The translations under genes and the position numbers were made by a program. From Acidimicrobiia bacterium (GTDB lineage Bacteria > Actinomycetota > Acidimicrobiia > Spongiisociales > SHLN01): 9,859 nucleotides of DNA. The notes under the pieces are model-generated. The model saw only the letters and a list, made by a program, of their open reading frames with translations, had not been told where the DNA came from and searched no databases. Shown here piece after piece: positions 1 through 6,180 of the stretch. Position 1 is the first letter of the stretch. Every line of letters begins with the position of its first letter. Where the stretch lies: assembly GCA_013043085.1 (NCBI GenBank), contig JABDOU010000047.1:1-9859 (forward strand), written 5' to 3'.

Positions 1-65
1 AACCGGGGGACGACGTCCGGATCGGAGATATCGTCTTCGAATTCCAACCCGACGACGAACCATGA
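1..65 (+). CDS. obg: GTPase Obg, C-terminal end (partial)
   Basis: The window opens inside a reading frame whose last 20 codons read PGDDVRIGDIVFEFQPDDEP and then stop at 63-65. The pattern G-D-x-V-R-I-G-D-x-x-F-E-F is the ending of the C-terminal OCT domain of actinobacterial Obg/CgtA, the GTPase that acts in large-subunit ribosome assembly. Only this tail is visible, so the OBG fold and G motifs cannot be checked. Its stop shares four bases (ATGA, 62-65) with the proB start, which implies translational coupling. Obg directly before proB is a common actinobacterial order and supports the call. Confidence 0.82.
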   Translation, partial: PGDDVRIGDIVFEFQPDDEP

Positions 66-1132
66 GACAACCGATTCCCCGCGGAGCAACGGTTGTGGTG
101 AAGATCGGTTCGTCGAGTCTCACCGAAGCGGGCGGCATCGATCGGGCGGTAGCCGTGGTCGATGCTCTGTGGGTCGGCGGGTACCAAACAGTTCTCGTGA
201 GTTCGGGGGCGGTGGCACGAGGCCTCCCGGCGTTGGGAATCGACCGAGCCGATGCAGATCTAGCAACGATGCAGGTTGCCGCTGCCGTCGGCCAGACGGC
301 ACTGCTCGATGACTATACGGAGAGATTCCTCGGTGTCGGAAGGCTGAGTGGTCAGGTGCTGCTCACGAAGGATGTGTTCGCCAATCGCAGTCAATACCTG
401 AACGGGCGTACAACGCTGCGTCGCATGCTTGAGCTGGGCGTTGTGCCGATCGTCAACGAGAACGACAGTGTCGTCACCGATGAACTGCGGTTCGGCGACA
501 ACGATCGTCTGGCTGCCATTGTTTCGCATCTTGTAGGGGCGTCATTGCTGCTGATGCTCACCGACACCCCCGGTCTGTTCGGCGAAGATCCCAGAATCAA
601 CGACGAGGCCGAACTCATCACGGCCGTACGGCACAACGACGAAATCCTCGACGGACTCAGTGGATCCGGACCTATCGGATCAGGGGGAGTGGCAACCAAA
701 GTCGCCGCAGCGAGGATGGCGGCCTGGTCGGGGATACCGAGCGTTATTGCGTCCGCCGATCAGGATGCGATGGCGATCGTTGGAGGGGCGGAGATCGGAA
801 CGTGGATCGCCCCTCATCCAAGTGGTCTTTCGGCCAGAAGGTTGTGGATTGCGTTCGGTCAACCATCTGCCGGAACACTCACCATCGATCAAGGTGCCGT
901 CGATGCGCTTCATCGTCGACAAACCTCATTGTTGCCGGTCGGCGTGACGTCGGTCTCTGGTGAGTTTCCGGCCGGCGCCGCCGTCGAGATTCGTTCGAAC
1001 GATGGGAATCTGATCGGTAAAGGGCTGGTGCGTCTGGACGCCTCACAGCTGCGTCAAGGCGCCGGCAGGCACAGCGAGGCAATCGGAGGCGAGGTCGCCG
1101 TTCATCGTGACGATCTGGTGGTGCTGGTTTAG
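62..1132 (+). CDS. proB: Glutamate 5-kinase (ProB) with PUA domain
   Basis: This cytoplasmic enzyme phosphorylates the gamma-carboxylate of L-glutamate with ATP, the first step of proline synthesis. The 356-residue protein starts with an amino-acid kinase domain (about 8-255). Visible motifs are VVVKIGSSSL (11-20, with Lys14), VSSGAVARG (46-54), VNENDSV (131-137), FGDNDRLAA (144-152), the nucleotide-site segment TDTPGLF (167-173) and the glycine-rich GSGGVATK (206-213). A C-terminal PUA domain covers about 270-354, as in full-length bacterial ProB; length is normal. The ATG overlaps the obg stop, so it is probably translated by coupling. ProA follows after 56 bases. ProB is normally feedback-inhibited by proline, which cannot be judged here. 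No damage is seen. Confidence 0.96.
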   Translation: MRQPIPRGATVVVKIGSSSLTEAGGIDRAVAVVDALWVGGYQTVLVSSGAVARGLPALGIDRADADLATMQVAAAVGQTALLDDYTERFLGVGRLSGQVLLTKDVFANRSQYLNGRTTLRRMLELGVVPIVNENDSVVTDELRFGDNDRLAAIVSHLVGASLLLMLTDTPGLFGEDPRINDEAELITAVRHNDEILDGLSGSGPIGSGGVATKVAAARMAAWSGIPSVIASADQDAMAIVGGAEIGTWIAPHPSGLSARRLWIAFGQPSAGTLTIDQGAVDALHRRQTSLLPVGVTSVSGEFPAGAAVEIRSNDGNLIGKGLVRLDASQLRQGAGRHSEAIGGEVAVHRDDLVVLV

Positions 1133-1174
1133 ACGCAGAGAGGCATGACCAAGGGGGCGATAAGTGTTGCTGGC

Positions 1175-1180
1175 TACACT
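1175..1180 (+). promoter_or_regulatory. Possible -10 element for a leaderless proA transcript
   Basis: The hexamer TACACT fits the TAnnnT form and lies eight bases before the proA ATG. Initiation about seven bases downstream of it would put the 5' end at or next to the start codon. No purine-rich ribosome binding site is present before proA (the bases are acttcctggcc), which favours a leaderless message. No good -35 box is seen, so this remains a weak call. Confidence 0.35.
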
Positions 1181-1188
1181 TCCTGGCC

Positions 1189-2427
1189 ATGATCGATGAC
1201 ATCGGTGCCAGGGCCAAGGCGGCCGCCCGGCAACTCGCAACAACATCTTCAGCCAAGAAGTCGGCCGCTTTGCGTGCGATGGCGGCGGCTGTCGATCTCG
1301 ATCGTGCCCGCATCCTGGCTGCCAACGATCGGGACATGGCAGCAGGTGCCGACGAGGGCATCTCTGATGCTCTCATGGACCGCCTGTTGCTCAATGATGG
1401 ACGCATCGACGGCATTGTTTCCGGCCTCAACAAAGTTGCGGATCTGCCGGATCCGGTTGGCGTTCATACCGGTGGGTGGAAACTGTATAACGGGGTCAGA
1501 GTGCAGCGAACCCGGGTTCCGCTCGGTGTGGTGGCCGTGATCTATGAGGCTCGTCCAAATGTCACCGCCGACGCCGGCGGCCTGTGCGTCAAAGCCGGCA
1601 ATGCAGCGATATTGCGGGGGAGTTCGTACGCCTATTCGTCCAATGCCGCGATCGGCGAGGTCATGCGACAGGCTCTGGAGAGGGAAGGGCTGAACCCCGA
1701 CGCCGTTCAGATTTTCCCGGATACCACAAGAGACGGAGCGAGAGCGCTCATGCAGGCCAAGGGTTACGTCGATCTGCTGGTGCCGCGTGGCGGGCCCGGT
1801 CTCATTGCCGCTATCGAGGCCGAAGCGACGGTTCCGTTCGTCATCGACGGCGCAGGTAATTGTCACGTTTATGTTGATGCCGAGGCCGATCTCGAGAAGG
1901 CAGCGGCCATCACGTTCAACTCCAAGGTCCAGCGACCCGGCGTCTGCAATGCCGCCGAAACTCTGGTCGTTCACGCAGCTGTAGCGGACAAATTCCTGCC
2001 CGGTATTGCAATTCAACTGATGGAGGCCGGAGTTGAGCTCAGGGGCGATGAAAAGGCCCGAAACCTGGTGGGTGACATGAAGCAGGCCGTAGAAGAAGAT
2101 TGGGGAACCGAGTATCACGACCTGATCATGTCGGTCAAGGTCGTCGATTCGTTGGATGAGGCAATAGAGCACGTTCGCACCTACGGAACAGGTCATACGG
2201 AGGCGATCGTCACCGAGGATTACTCGGCGGCCCAGCAGTTTGTTGAAGAGATCGATAGCGCTGTGACCATGGTCAACGCGTCGACGCGGTTCACTGACGG
2301 CGAGGAGTTCGGTTTCGGGGCCGAGATCGGAATCTCAACCCAAAAGCTCCACGTTCGCGGCCCGATGGGCCTGGAAGCCCTCACGACGGAGCGATACATT
2401 CTTTACGGCGACGGCCAAATACGTTGA
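1189..2427 (+). CDS. proA: Gamma-glutamyl phosphate reductase (ProA)
   Basis: This cytoplasmic NADPH-dependent enzyme reduces gamma-glutamyl phosphate to glutamate-5-semialdehyde, the second step of proline synthesis, and probably receives the labile product of ProB directly. The 412 residues match the family length. Diagnostic segments are RVPLGVVAVIYEARPNVTAD, the SKVQRPGVCNAAETL region with the catalytic cysteine at residue 253, the C-terminal VNASTRFTDGEEFGFGAEIG and HVRGPMGLEALTT. The start at ATG 1189 gives the expected N-terminus (MIDDIGARAKAAARQLA). It lies 56 bases after proB without a Shine-Dalgarno sequence. The stop TGA shares four bases (TTGA) with the TTG start of the MoxR gene, so proline synthesis and that ATPase are translationally linked. 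Confidence 0.97.
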   Translation: MIDDIGARAKAAARQLATTSSAKKSAALRAMAAAVDLDRARILAANDRDMAAGADEGISDALMDRLLLNDGRIDGIVSGLNKVADLPDPVGVHTGGWKLYNGVRVQRTRVPLGVVAVIYEARPNVTADAGGLCVKAGNAAILRGSSYAYSSNAAIGEVMRQALEREGLNPDAVQIFPDTTRDGARALMQAKGYVDLLVPRGGPGLIAAIEAEATVPFVIDGAGNCHVYVDAEADLEKAAAITFNSKVQRPGVCNAAETLVVHAAVADKFLPGIAIQLMEAGVELRGDEKARNLVGDMKQAVEEDWGTEYHDLIMSVKVVDSLDEAIEHVRTYGTGHTEAIVTEDYSAAQQFVEEIDSAVTMVNASTRFTDGEEFGFGAEIGISTQKLHVRGPMGLEALTTERYILYGDGQIR

Positions 2428-3278
2428 CCGGCTTTTCGTCACCTGAAGCTCTCGCTGAAGCACTCCTCGGCGTTGGTTACCTCCCAGACGATCACATTGC
2501 TCGCGTGTCCTATCTGGCGATGCGTCTCGACAAACCGATCCTCGCCGAGGGTCCGGCCGGCGTCGGCAAGACAGAGTTGGCAAAGGCGCTGGCGTCGATC
2601 ACCGATCGGCGGCTGATCCGACTTCAGTGTTATGAGGGGCTTGACGAGTCCAAGGCGCTCTACGAATGGGACTATCGCAAACAGCTCCTGAGAATTCAGG
2701 CCGAGGACGAAGGGGGCTGGAATGCGATAGCAGATGACATCTTCTCTGAGGATTTTCTTCTGGAGCGGCCGTTGCTGTCGGCGATCAGAGCGCAGGACGC
2801 CGTGGTCCTGTTGATTGACGAGGTAGATCGAGTTGAGATTGAGACAGAAGCGCTGTTACTCGAAATCCTCTCCGAGTTTCAGGTAACGATTCCTGAGCTT
2901 GGCACGATCGGAGCCGCCAGCCAGCCCCTGGTTGTCTTGACGTCAAACAACACGCGTGAATTGAGCGATGCGCTCAAGCGCAGGTGTCTGTTCCTACATA
3001 TCGACTATCCGACACCAGAGAGGGAGCGAGACATCTTGCTCTCTCAGATTCCAGAACTACCTGAGTCTCTGGCAGTTGGTATCACCTCCGCAGTCGCCAC
3101 GATCCGCGAATCGGCGCTGCGCAAACCCCCTTCTGTTGCGGAATCCATCGACTGGGCACGAACGCTGCTGGTCCTCGGGGTGGATCATGTGGACGAGCGG
3201 ATCACCGCGGAAACGCTGTCGGTGTTGCTCAAGTATCAGACCGATATCGACAAGGTGGCAGCCTCTCTCGCGACATGA
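2424..3278 (+). CDS. MoxR-family AAA+ ATPase (CoxD-like)
   Basis: This is a cytoplasmic AAA+ ATPase of 284 residues that probably acts as a chaperone or remodelling factor with the VWA protein encoded next to it. The sequence shows Walker A GPAGVGKT (43-50), Walker B VVLLIDEVD (127-135), sensor 1 with LTSNNTREL (172-180), an arginine-finger segment LKRRCLF (184-190) and the late family signature RKPPSVAESIDWAR. The first 42 residues (GYLPDDHIARVSYLAMRLDKP) match the usual MoxR N-terminus, so the TTG at 2424 is preferred over the ATG near 2520. Both ends overlap neighbours by four bases. MoxR/CoxE pairs are known beside carbon monoxide dehydrogenase genes, where CoxD and CoxE help mature the Cu-Mo site, but no cox structural gene is visible here. 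The substrate is therefore unknown. Confidence 0.92.
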   Translation: MTGFSSPEALAEALLGVGYLPDDHIARVSYLAMRLDKPILAEGPAGVGKTELAKALASITDRRLIRLQCYEGLDESKALYEWDYRKQLLRIQAEDEGGWNAIADDIFSEDFLLERPLLSAIRAQDAVVLLIDEVDRVEIETEALLLEILSEFQVTIPELGTIGAASQPLVVLTSNNTRELSDALKRRCLFLHIDYPTPERERDILLSQIPELPESLAVGITSAVATIRESALRKPPSVAESIDWARTLLVLGVDHVDERITAETLSVLLKYQTDIDKVAASLAT

Positions 3279-4636
3279 TCGACGTGATGACCCGGTTCAC
3301 GGGGGAGCTTCGATCAGCCGGTGTGCCCGTTTCGACGGTCGAAACGCTAGACGCGGCGCGAGCGCTCGAATATGTAGATCTCACCGAGCGCGAGAGTTTG
3401 AGATCGGCGTTGCAGGCCACGATGGTCAAGCATGTAGAGCACGTCGAGCCGTTCAACAGGGCCTATGACGTCTTTTTCTCACTGCAGCCTGTGCTGGACG
3501 CACTCGAATCCGACAGGGAAGAGGACACCGAATTTCCCGTATCCGAGATGGCTGCAGAGGAAATCAGCGAGCTTCTCCGGGAAGCGATCATGGGAGGAGA
3601 CAGCGATCGCATCCGGTCACTATCGCGTGCAGCTGTGGTTGCCTTCGGCGGGGTGGAGGCAGGAAGACCGGTCGGCGGTGTCTATTACCTCTATCGCGTG
3701 ATGCGGGGGCTAGGTGTTGACTCCATGTTCGACGACGTCGACGAGGAGTCCTCCCCACTCGAACAAGCCGACCAGTCGAGAGTGCGGCGGCGACGAATCG
3801 AATTGTTGCGCCGCTATATCGAAGAAGAAATCCGACGCATTCTCGTTGCCGATCGCGGTGCCGAAGCTGTCGCCGCGACAATTCGTAAGCAGGCCATTGA
3901 GGATGTCGATCTCGGTCACGCAACCCGGTCCGACCTCATACGCCTGCAGGACACGATCAGGCCCCTGACCCGACGACTGGCCGCCCGCCTTGCCCAACGC
4001 AAGCGGGCCCTTGAGCCCGGAAGACTGGATGTTCGGCGAACGGTGCGCAAGTCGATGTCTGCCGGGGGAATCCCCATTGACCCTTCGTTCAAGAAGAGGA
4101 GAGTGTCGAAGCCAGATGTCGTGATGTTGTGCGATGTGAGCGGGTCGGTATCCACATTTGCCTTTTTTACCATGCAGCTCATGTACGCCATGCGTAGCCA
4201 ATTCGCCCGTGTGCGAGTTTTTGCGTTCGTGGACGGCGTCGACGAGATCAGTGACTACTTCACCCCCGGCGTTGACTTCACGGAAGCCGCAGGGCGAGTC
4301 ATGCGAGAAGCTGACGTAGTAGCCGTCGACGGTCACTCTGATTATGGCCGGGTGTTTTCGACGTTCGAAGAGCGATACGGCGATGCCGTTACCCCCCGGA
4401 CGACGCTCATCATCACAGGCGACGGTCGATCGAATTACCGACCGGCTCAGGAAGTGAAACTCGCCGAGATAGCGGAACGCGCTCGTACGACGTGGTGGCT
4501 GAATCCCGAGATGTCGAGGTTCTGGGACACGGGAGATTCGGTGATGTCGCGCTATCGCGAATTGTGTGACGGAGTGTTCGAAGTTCGCACGTTGAGACAG
4601 CTCGAATCGTTCGTAGAAAAAGTATCTCTCGGGTAA
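3275..4636 (+). CDS. VWA domain-containing CoxE-like protein
   Basis: This 453-residue soluble protein has a helical, charged N-terminal half, with an Arg/Glu-rich helix near 168-195 (RVRRRRIELLRRYIEEEIRR), and a C-terminal von Willebrand A domain of the CoxE family. The metal-ion-dependent adhesion site is largely intact: DVSGS gives Asp287, Ser289 and Ser291, and the late acidic residue is Asp383 in ITGDGRSN. The threonine expected in the middle of the site falls in DGHSDYG (352-358), so Ser355 probably substitutes. The segment TTWWLNPE matches the conserved W-L-N-P of CoxE proteins. The start overlaps the MoxR stop (ATGA). Such pairs act together, the VWA protein probably delivering or gripping the client of the ATPase. 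The client is not identifiable here. Confidence 0.9.
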   Translation: MIDVMTRFTGELRSAGVPVSTVETLDAARALEYVDLTERESLRSALQATMVKHVEHVEPFNRAYDVFFSLQPVLDALESDREEDTEFPVSEMAAEEISELLREAIMGGDSDRIRSLSRAAVVAFGGVEAGRPVGGVYYLYRVMRGLGVDSMFDDVDEESSPLEQADQSRVRRRRIELLRRYIEEEIRRILVADRGAEAVAATIRKQAIEDVDLGHATRSDLIRLQDTIRPLTRRLAARLAQRKRALEPGRLDVRRTVRKSMSAGGIPIDPSFKKRRVSKPDVVMLCDVSGSVSTFAFFTMQLMYAMRSQFARVRVFAFVDGVDEISDYFTPGVDFTEAAGRVMREADVVAVDGHSDYGRVFSTFEERYGDAVTPRTTLIITGDGRSNYRPAQEVKLAEIAERARTTWWLNPEMSRFWDTGDSVMSRYRELCDGVFEVRTLRQLESFVEKVSLG

Positions 4637-4679
4637 AGAAGCGCCGCGCGGGTGCCGATGAGTGGGTGTACGCAATTAC

Positions 4680-4683
4680 GGAG
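4680..4683 (+). promoter_or_regulatory. Ribosome binding site deciding the response-regulator start
   Basis: GGAG lies four bases before ATG 4688. In-frame GTG 4652 and ATG 4658 further upstream would add residues (MPMSGCTQLRSS) that are not part of a receiver domain. The site therefore favours ATG 4688. Confidence 0.5.
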
Positions 4684-4687
4684 CAGT

Positions 4688-5062
4688 ATGGCCCGCCTAC
4701 TTGTATGTGAAGATTCACCGGTCATTCAGAAACTGATTGACATGTGTCTCCAGCCGATGGGCATTGAGATCGAATTCCATGCTGATGGCGCTGAGGGTCT
4801 CCAATCTGCACTGGCGAATCCGCCGGATGCCATGGTTCTCGATATCGGACTCCCGTCGATGAACGGTTGGGAAGTTCTCACCGAATTGCGCAAGCAGCCA
4901 CAGACCAAGTCGGTCCCGGTGATGGTTTTGACCGCTCATGGTCGCCACATGGTTGCTCGTCAGGCCGACGCCCACGAGGCCGATGCCGCACTCTCCAAGC
5001 CATTCAACCCGACCGAATTTCGGATGGCCGTAACCCGGCTGATCGAAAAACAAGCGGCCTAA
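4688..5062 (+). CDS. Single-domain response regulator (CheY-like receiver)
   Basis: The 124-residue product is a receiver domain with no output domain. It has the acidic pair Glu8-Asp9 (LLVCEDS), the phospho-acceptor Asp52 in MVLDIGLPSMNGWE, the switch residue Thr82 (VLTAHG) and Lys104 in LSKPF, so phosphorylation should be possible. Such proteins act through protein-protein contact or as phosphorelay intermediates rather than by binding DNA. No histidine kinase gene is visible nearby, so the partner must be encoded elsewhere. The gene sits 51 bases after the VWA gene and 93 bases before the LytM ATG. The start is set by GGAG at 4680-4683 and by the family N-terminus (MARLLVCED). Its location inside a proline/NAD cluster gives no direct clue to the pathway. 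Confidence 0.92.
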   Translation: MARLLVCEDSPVIQKLIDMCLQPMGIEIEFHADGAEGLQSALANPPDAMVLDIGLPSMNGWEVLTELRKQPQTKSVPVMVLTAHGRHMVARQADAHEADAALSKPFNPTEFRMAVTRLIEKQAA

Positions 5063-5087
5063 CCCCCCTTTTCTCCTGTCCACATAT

Positions 5088-5107
5088 GGCGCCGGCGCTG
5101 GCGCGCC
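5088..5107 (+). repeat. GC-rich inverted repeat before the LytM gene
   Basis: The segment GGCGCCGGCGCTGGCGCGCC can fold in two ways: 5089-5093 with 5100-5104, or 5088-5092 with 5103-5107. No T-run follows on either strand, so a standard intrinsic terminator is not supported. It could be a pausing site, an RNA-stability hairpin or a protein site, or chance in GC-rich DNA. Confidence 0.3.
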
Positions 5108-5119
5108 CTGAGCAAGGTC

Positions 5120-5148
5120 TTGTTCTTGTCACATGCTCGACATACCTT
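5120..5148 (+). promoter_or_regulatory. Possible promoter for the LytM gene
   Basis: TTGTTC (5120-5125) and TACCTT (5143-5148) are separated by 17 bases. The second hexamer has the three most conserved -10 positions (T, A, final T). Initiation about seven bases later would begin at 5155, one base before ATG 5156, giving a leaderless message. The -35 match is only TTG, so support is moderate. Confidence 0.35.
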
Positions 5149-5155
5149 GCATCTC

Positions 5156-5614
5156 ATGGTGTCGATCGTCCCACTCCTCATTTCAGCTCTGATCGGTTTC
5201 ACCGGGATCGCAGAACCGGCTCCCGGTGAGATCGCAGATCGGTACGACCCTCCCCGCCACTACGGGATCGATATTGCCACCGCGGACAGATCGGTCGTGC
5301 GAGCTGTGCTGCCGGGCGAGGTTTCGTTCGCCGGCGAGGTAGCCGACATGCTCGCAGTGACCATCGATCACGGCGGTGATGTCAAAACCACTCTCTCGTT
5401 TCTCGATGCGATCTCGGTGAGTCGCGGCCAATCGTTGGTGGCGGGAACCGCGGTGGGGATCGCCTCGGGCCATAACGGGGTGCCGGGTTTCCATCTTTCG
5501 TTACGGGTCAGGGGGCGTTATGTCGATCCGTCGGTTCTCTTCGCGAACCTGGTCCCGGGGAGAGGCCTGCGGCTCATTTCGCCTCCTGTGAGTTCAAGCC
5601 ATAACCTCACCTGA
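5156..5614 (+). CDS. Exported LytM/M23-like protein, probably catalytically inactive
   Basis: The 152-residue product starts with a hydrophobic segment (residues 2-18), a likely signal peptide or membrane anchor, followed by a short LytM/M23-like beta domain (about 30-130). The fold signature is clear: HYGID (35-39) matches HxxxD, and DHGG, SRGQSLVAGTAVG and GRYVDPS follow in family order. Active M23 enzymes cut peptidoglycan cross-bridges using zinc held by the HxxxD His and Asp and the last His of HxH. Here HxH is HLS (113-115), and the usual catalytic His before it is also missing (FLDAIS). A regulatory or binding role, as in EnvC/NlpD-type LytM proteins, is more likely than hydrolysis. 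The start is uncertain: TTG 5126, with AAGG eight bases upstream, would add ten residues including an Arg. The stop overlaps the nadD ATG by one base. Confidence 0.8.
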   Translation: MVSIVPLLISALIGFTGIAEPAPGEIADRYDPPRHYGIDIATADRSVVRAVLPGEVSFAGEVADMLAVTIDHGGDVKTTLSFLDAISVSRGQSLVAGTAVGIASGHNGVPGFHLSLRVRGRYVDPSVLFANLVPGRGLRLISPPVSSSHNLT

Positions 5615-6180
5615 TGCGACGCGGACTGCTTGGTGGAACCTTCGACCCCTTCCACATGGTGCATTTGATCGCTGGTGAGTTGGCTGCTCGTCAGCTCGAT
5701 CTGGACGTCGTCACGTTTCTGCCGGCGGGAGAACCATGGCAGAAGGCGGATCGGAACATCACACCTGCTGCGGATCGCTGGGAAATGGTGACGCGGTCAA
5801 TTGGCGGCGTTGCCTACTTCGAGGCCGACGACCGCGAAATTCGCAGAGAGGGTCCGTCATATACGATCGATACGCTCGAAGAGTTCGCAGATGACGATGT
5901 GGTTTTGATCCTCGGTGCAGATGCGGCGGCAGGCCTTCCCACATGGCACCGTTCTGAGGAAATTCTGGAGCGGGTTAGCCTTGCGGTACTTCCCCGGCCG
6001 GGAACCACCCGCGCCGACGTTGCAGATACCGGAGCACGCTTCGACTGGCTCGATGCTCCAGAGATCCCGATCAGCTCGACCATGTTGCGTCGACGGGGAG
6101 CCGATGGTCTGACCATCCGGTTCTTCGTGCCGGACGCCGCCTGGCACTATTGCAAGGAACAGGGCCTTTATGGCCAATGA
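5614..6180 (+). CDS. nadD: Nicotinate-nucleotide adenylyltransferase (NadD)
   Basis: This cytoplasmic enzyme joins nicotinate mononucleotide and ATP to form deamido-NAD, the step before NAD synthetase. The 188-residue protein begins with GGTFDPFH (7-14) and ends its nucleotidyltransferase fold with ISSTMLR (153-159), the ISSTxxR motif that binds ATP phosphates; GPSYTIDTLEEF is also typical of NadD. The HxGH motif reads His14-Met-Val16-His17, so both histidines remain but the usual glycine is valine. It starts one base into the stop of the LytM gene (TGATG) and overlaps the next gene by 11 bases, so it is tightly coupled. NadD followed by a LytR-type protein and RsfS is a recurrent actinobacterial order. 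Confidence 0.95.
   Translation: MRRGLLGGTFDPFHMVHLIAGELAARQLDLDVVTFLPAGEPWQKADRNITPAADRWEMVTRSIGGVAYFEADDREIRREGPSYTIDTLEEFADDDVVLILGADAAAGLPTWHRSEEILERVSLAVLPRPGTTRADVADTGARFDWLDAPEIPISSTMLRRRGADGLTIRFFVPDAAWHYCKEQGLYGQ

Noticed and set aside
1249..2196. Long minus-strand open frame of 315 codons opposite proA
   Set aside because: It lies entirely within an intact, clearly recognised proA, and its product matches no family I know. Long antisense frames are common in GC-rich genes.
3710..4675. Minus-strand open frame of 321 codons opposite the VWA gene
   Set aside because: The VWA domain on the + strand is unambiguous, and the antisense product is His/Arg-rich without motifs.
5063..5107. 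Intrinsic terminator between the receiver and LytM genes
   Set aside because: The GC-rich inverted repeat has no T-run after it; the only T-rich bases lie before it on the + strand.
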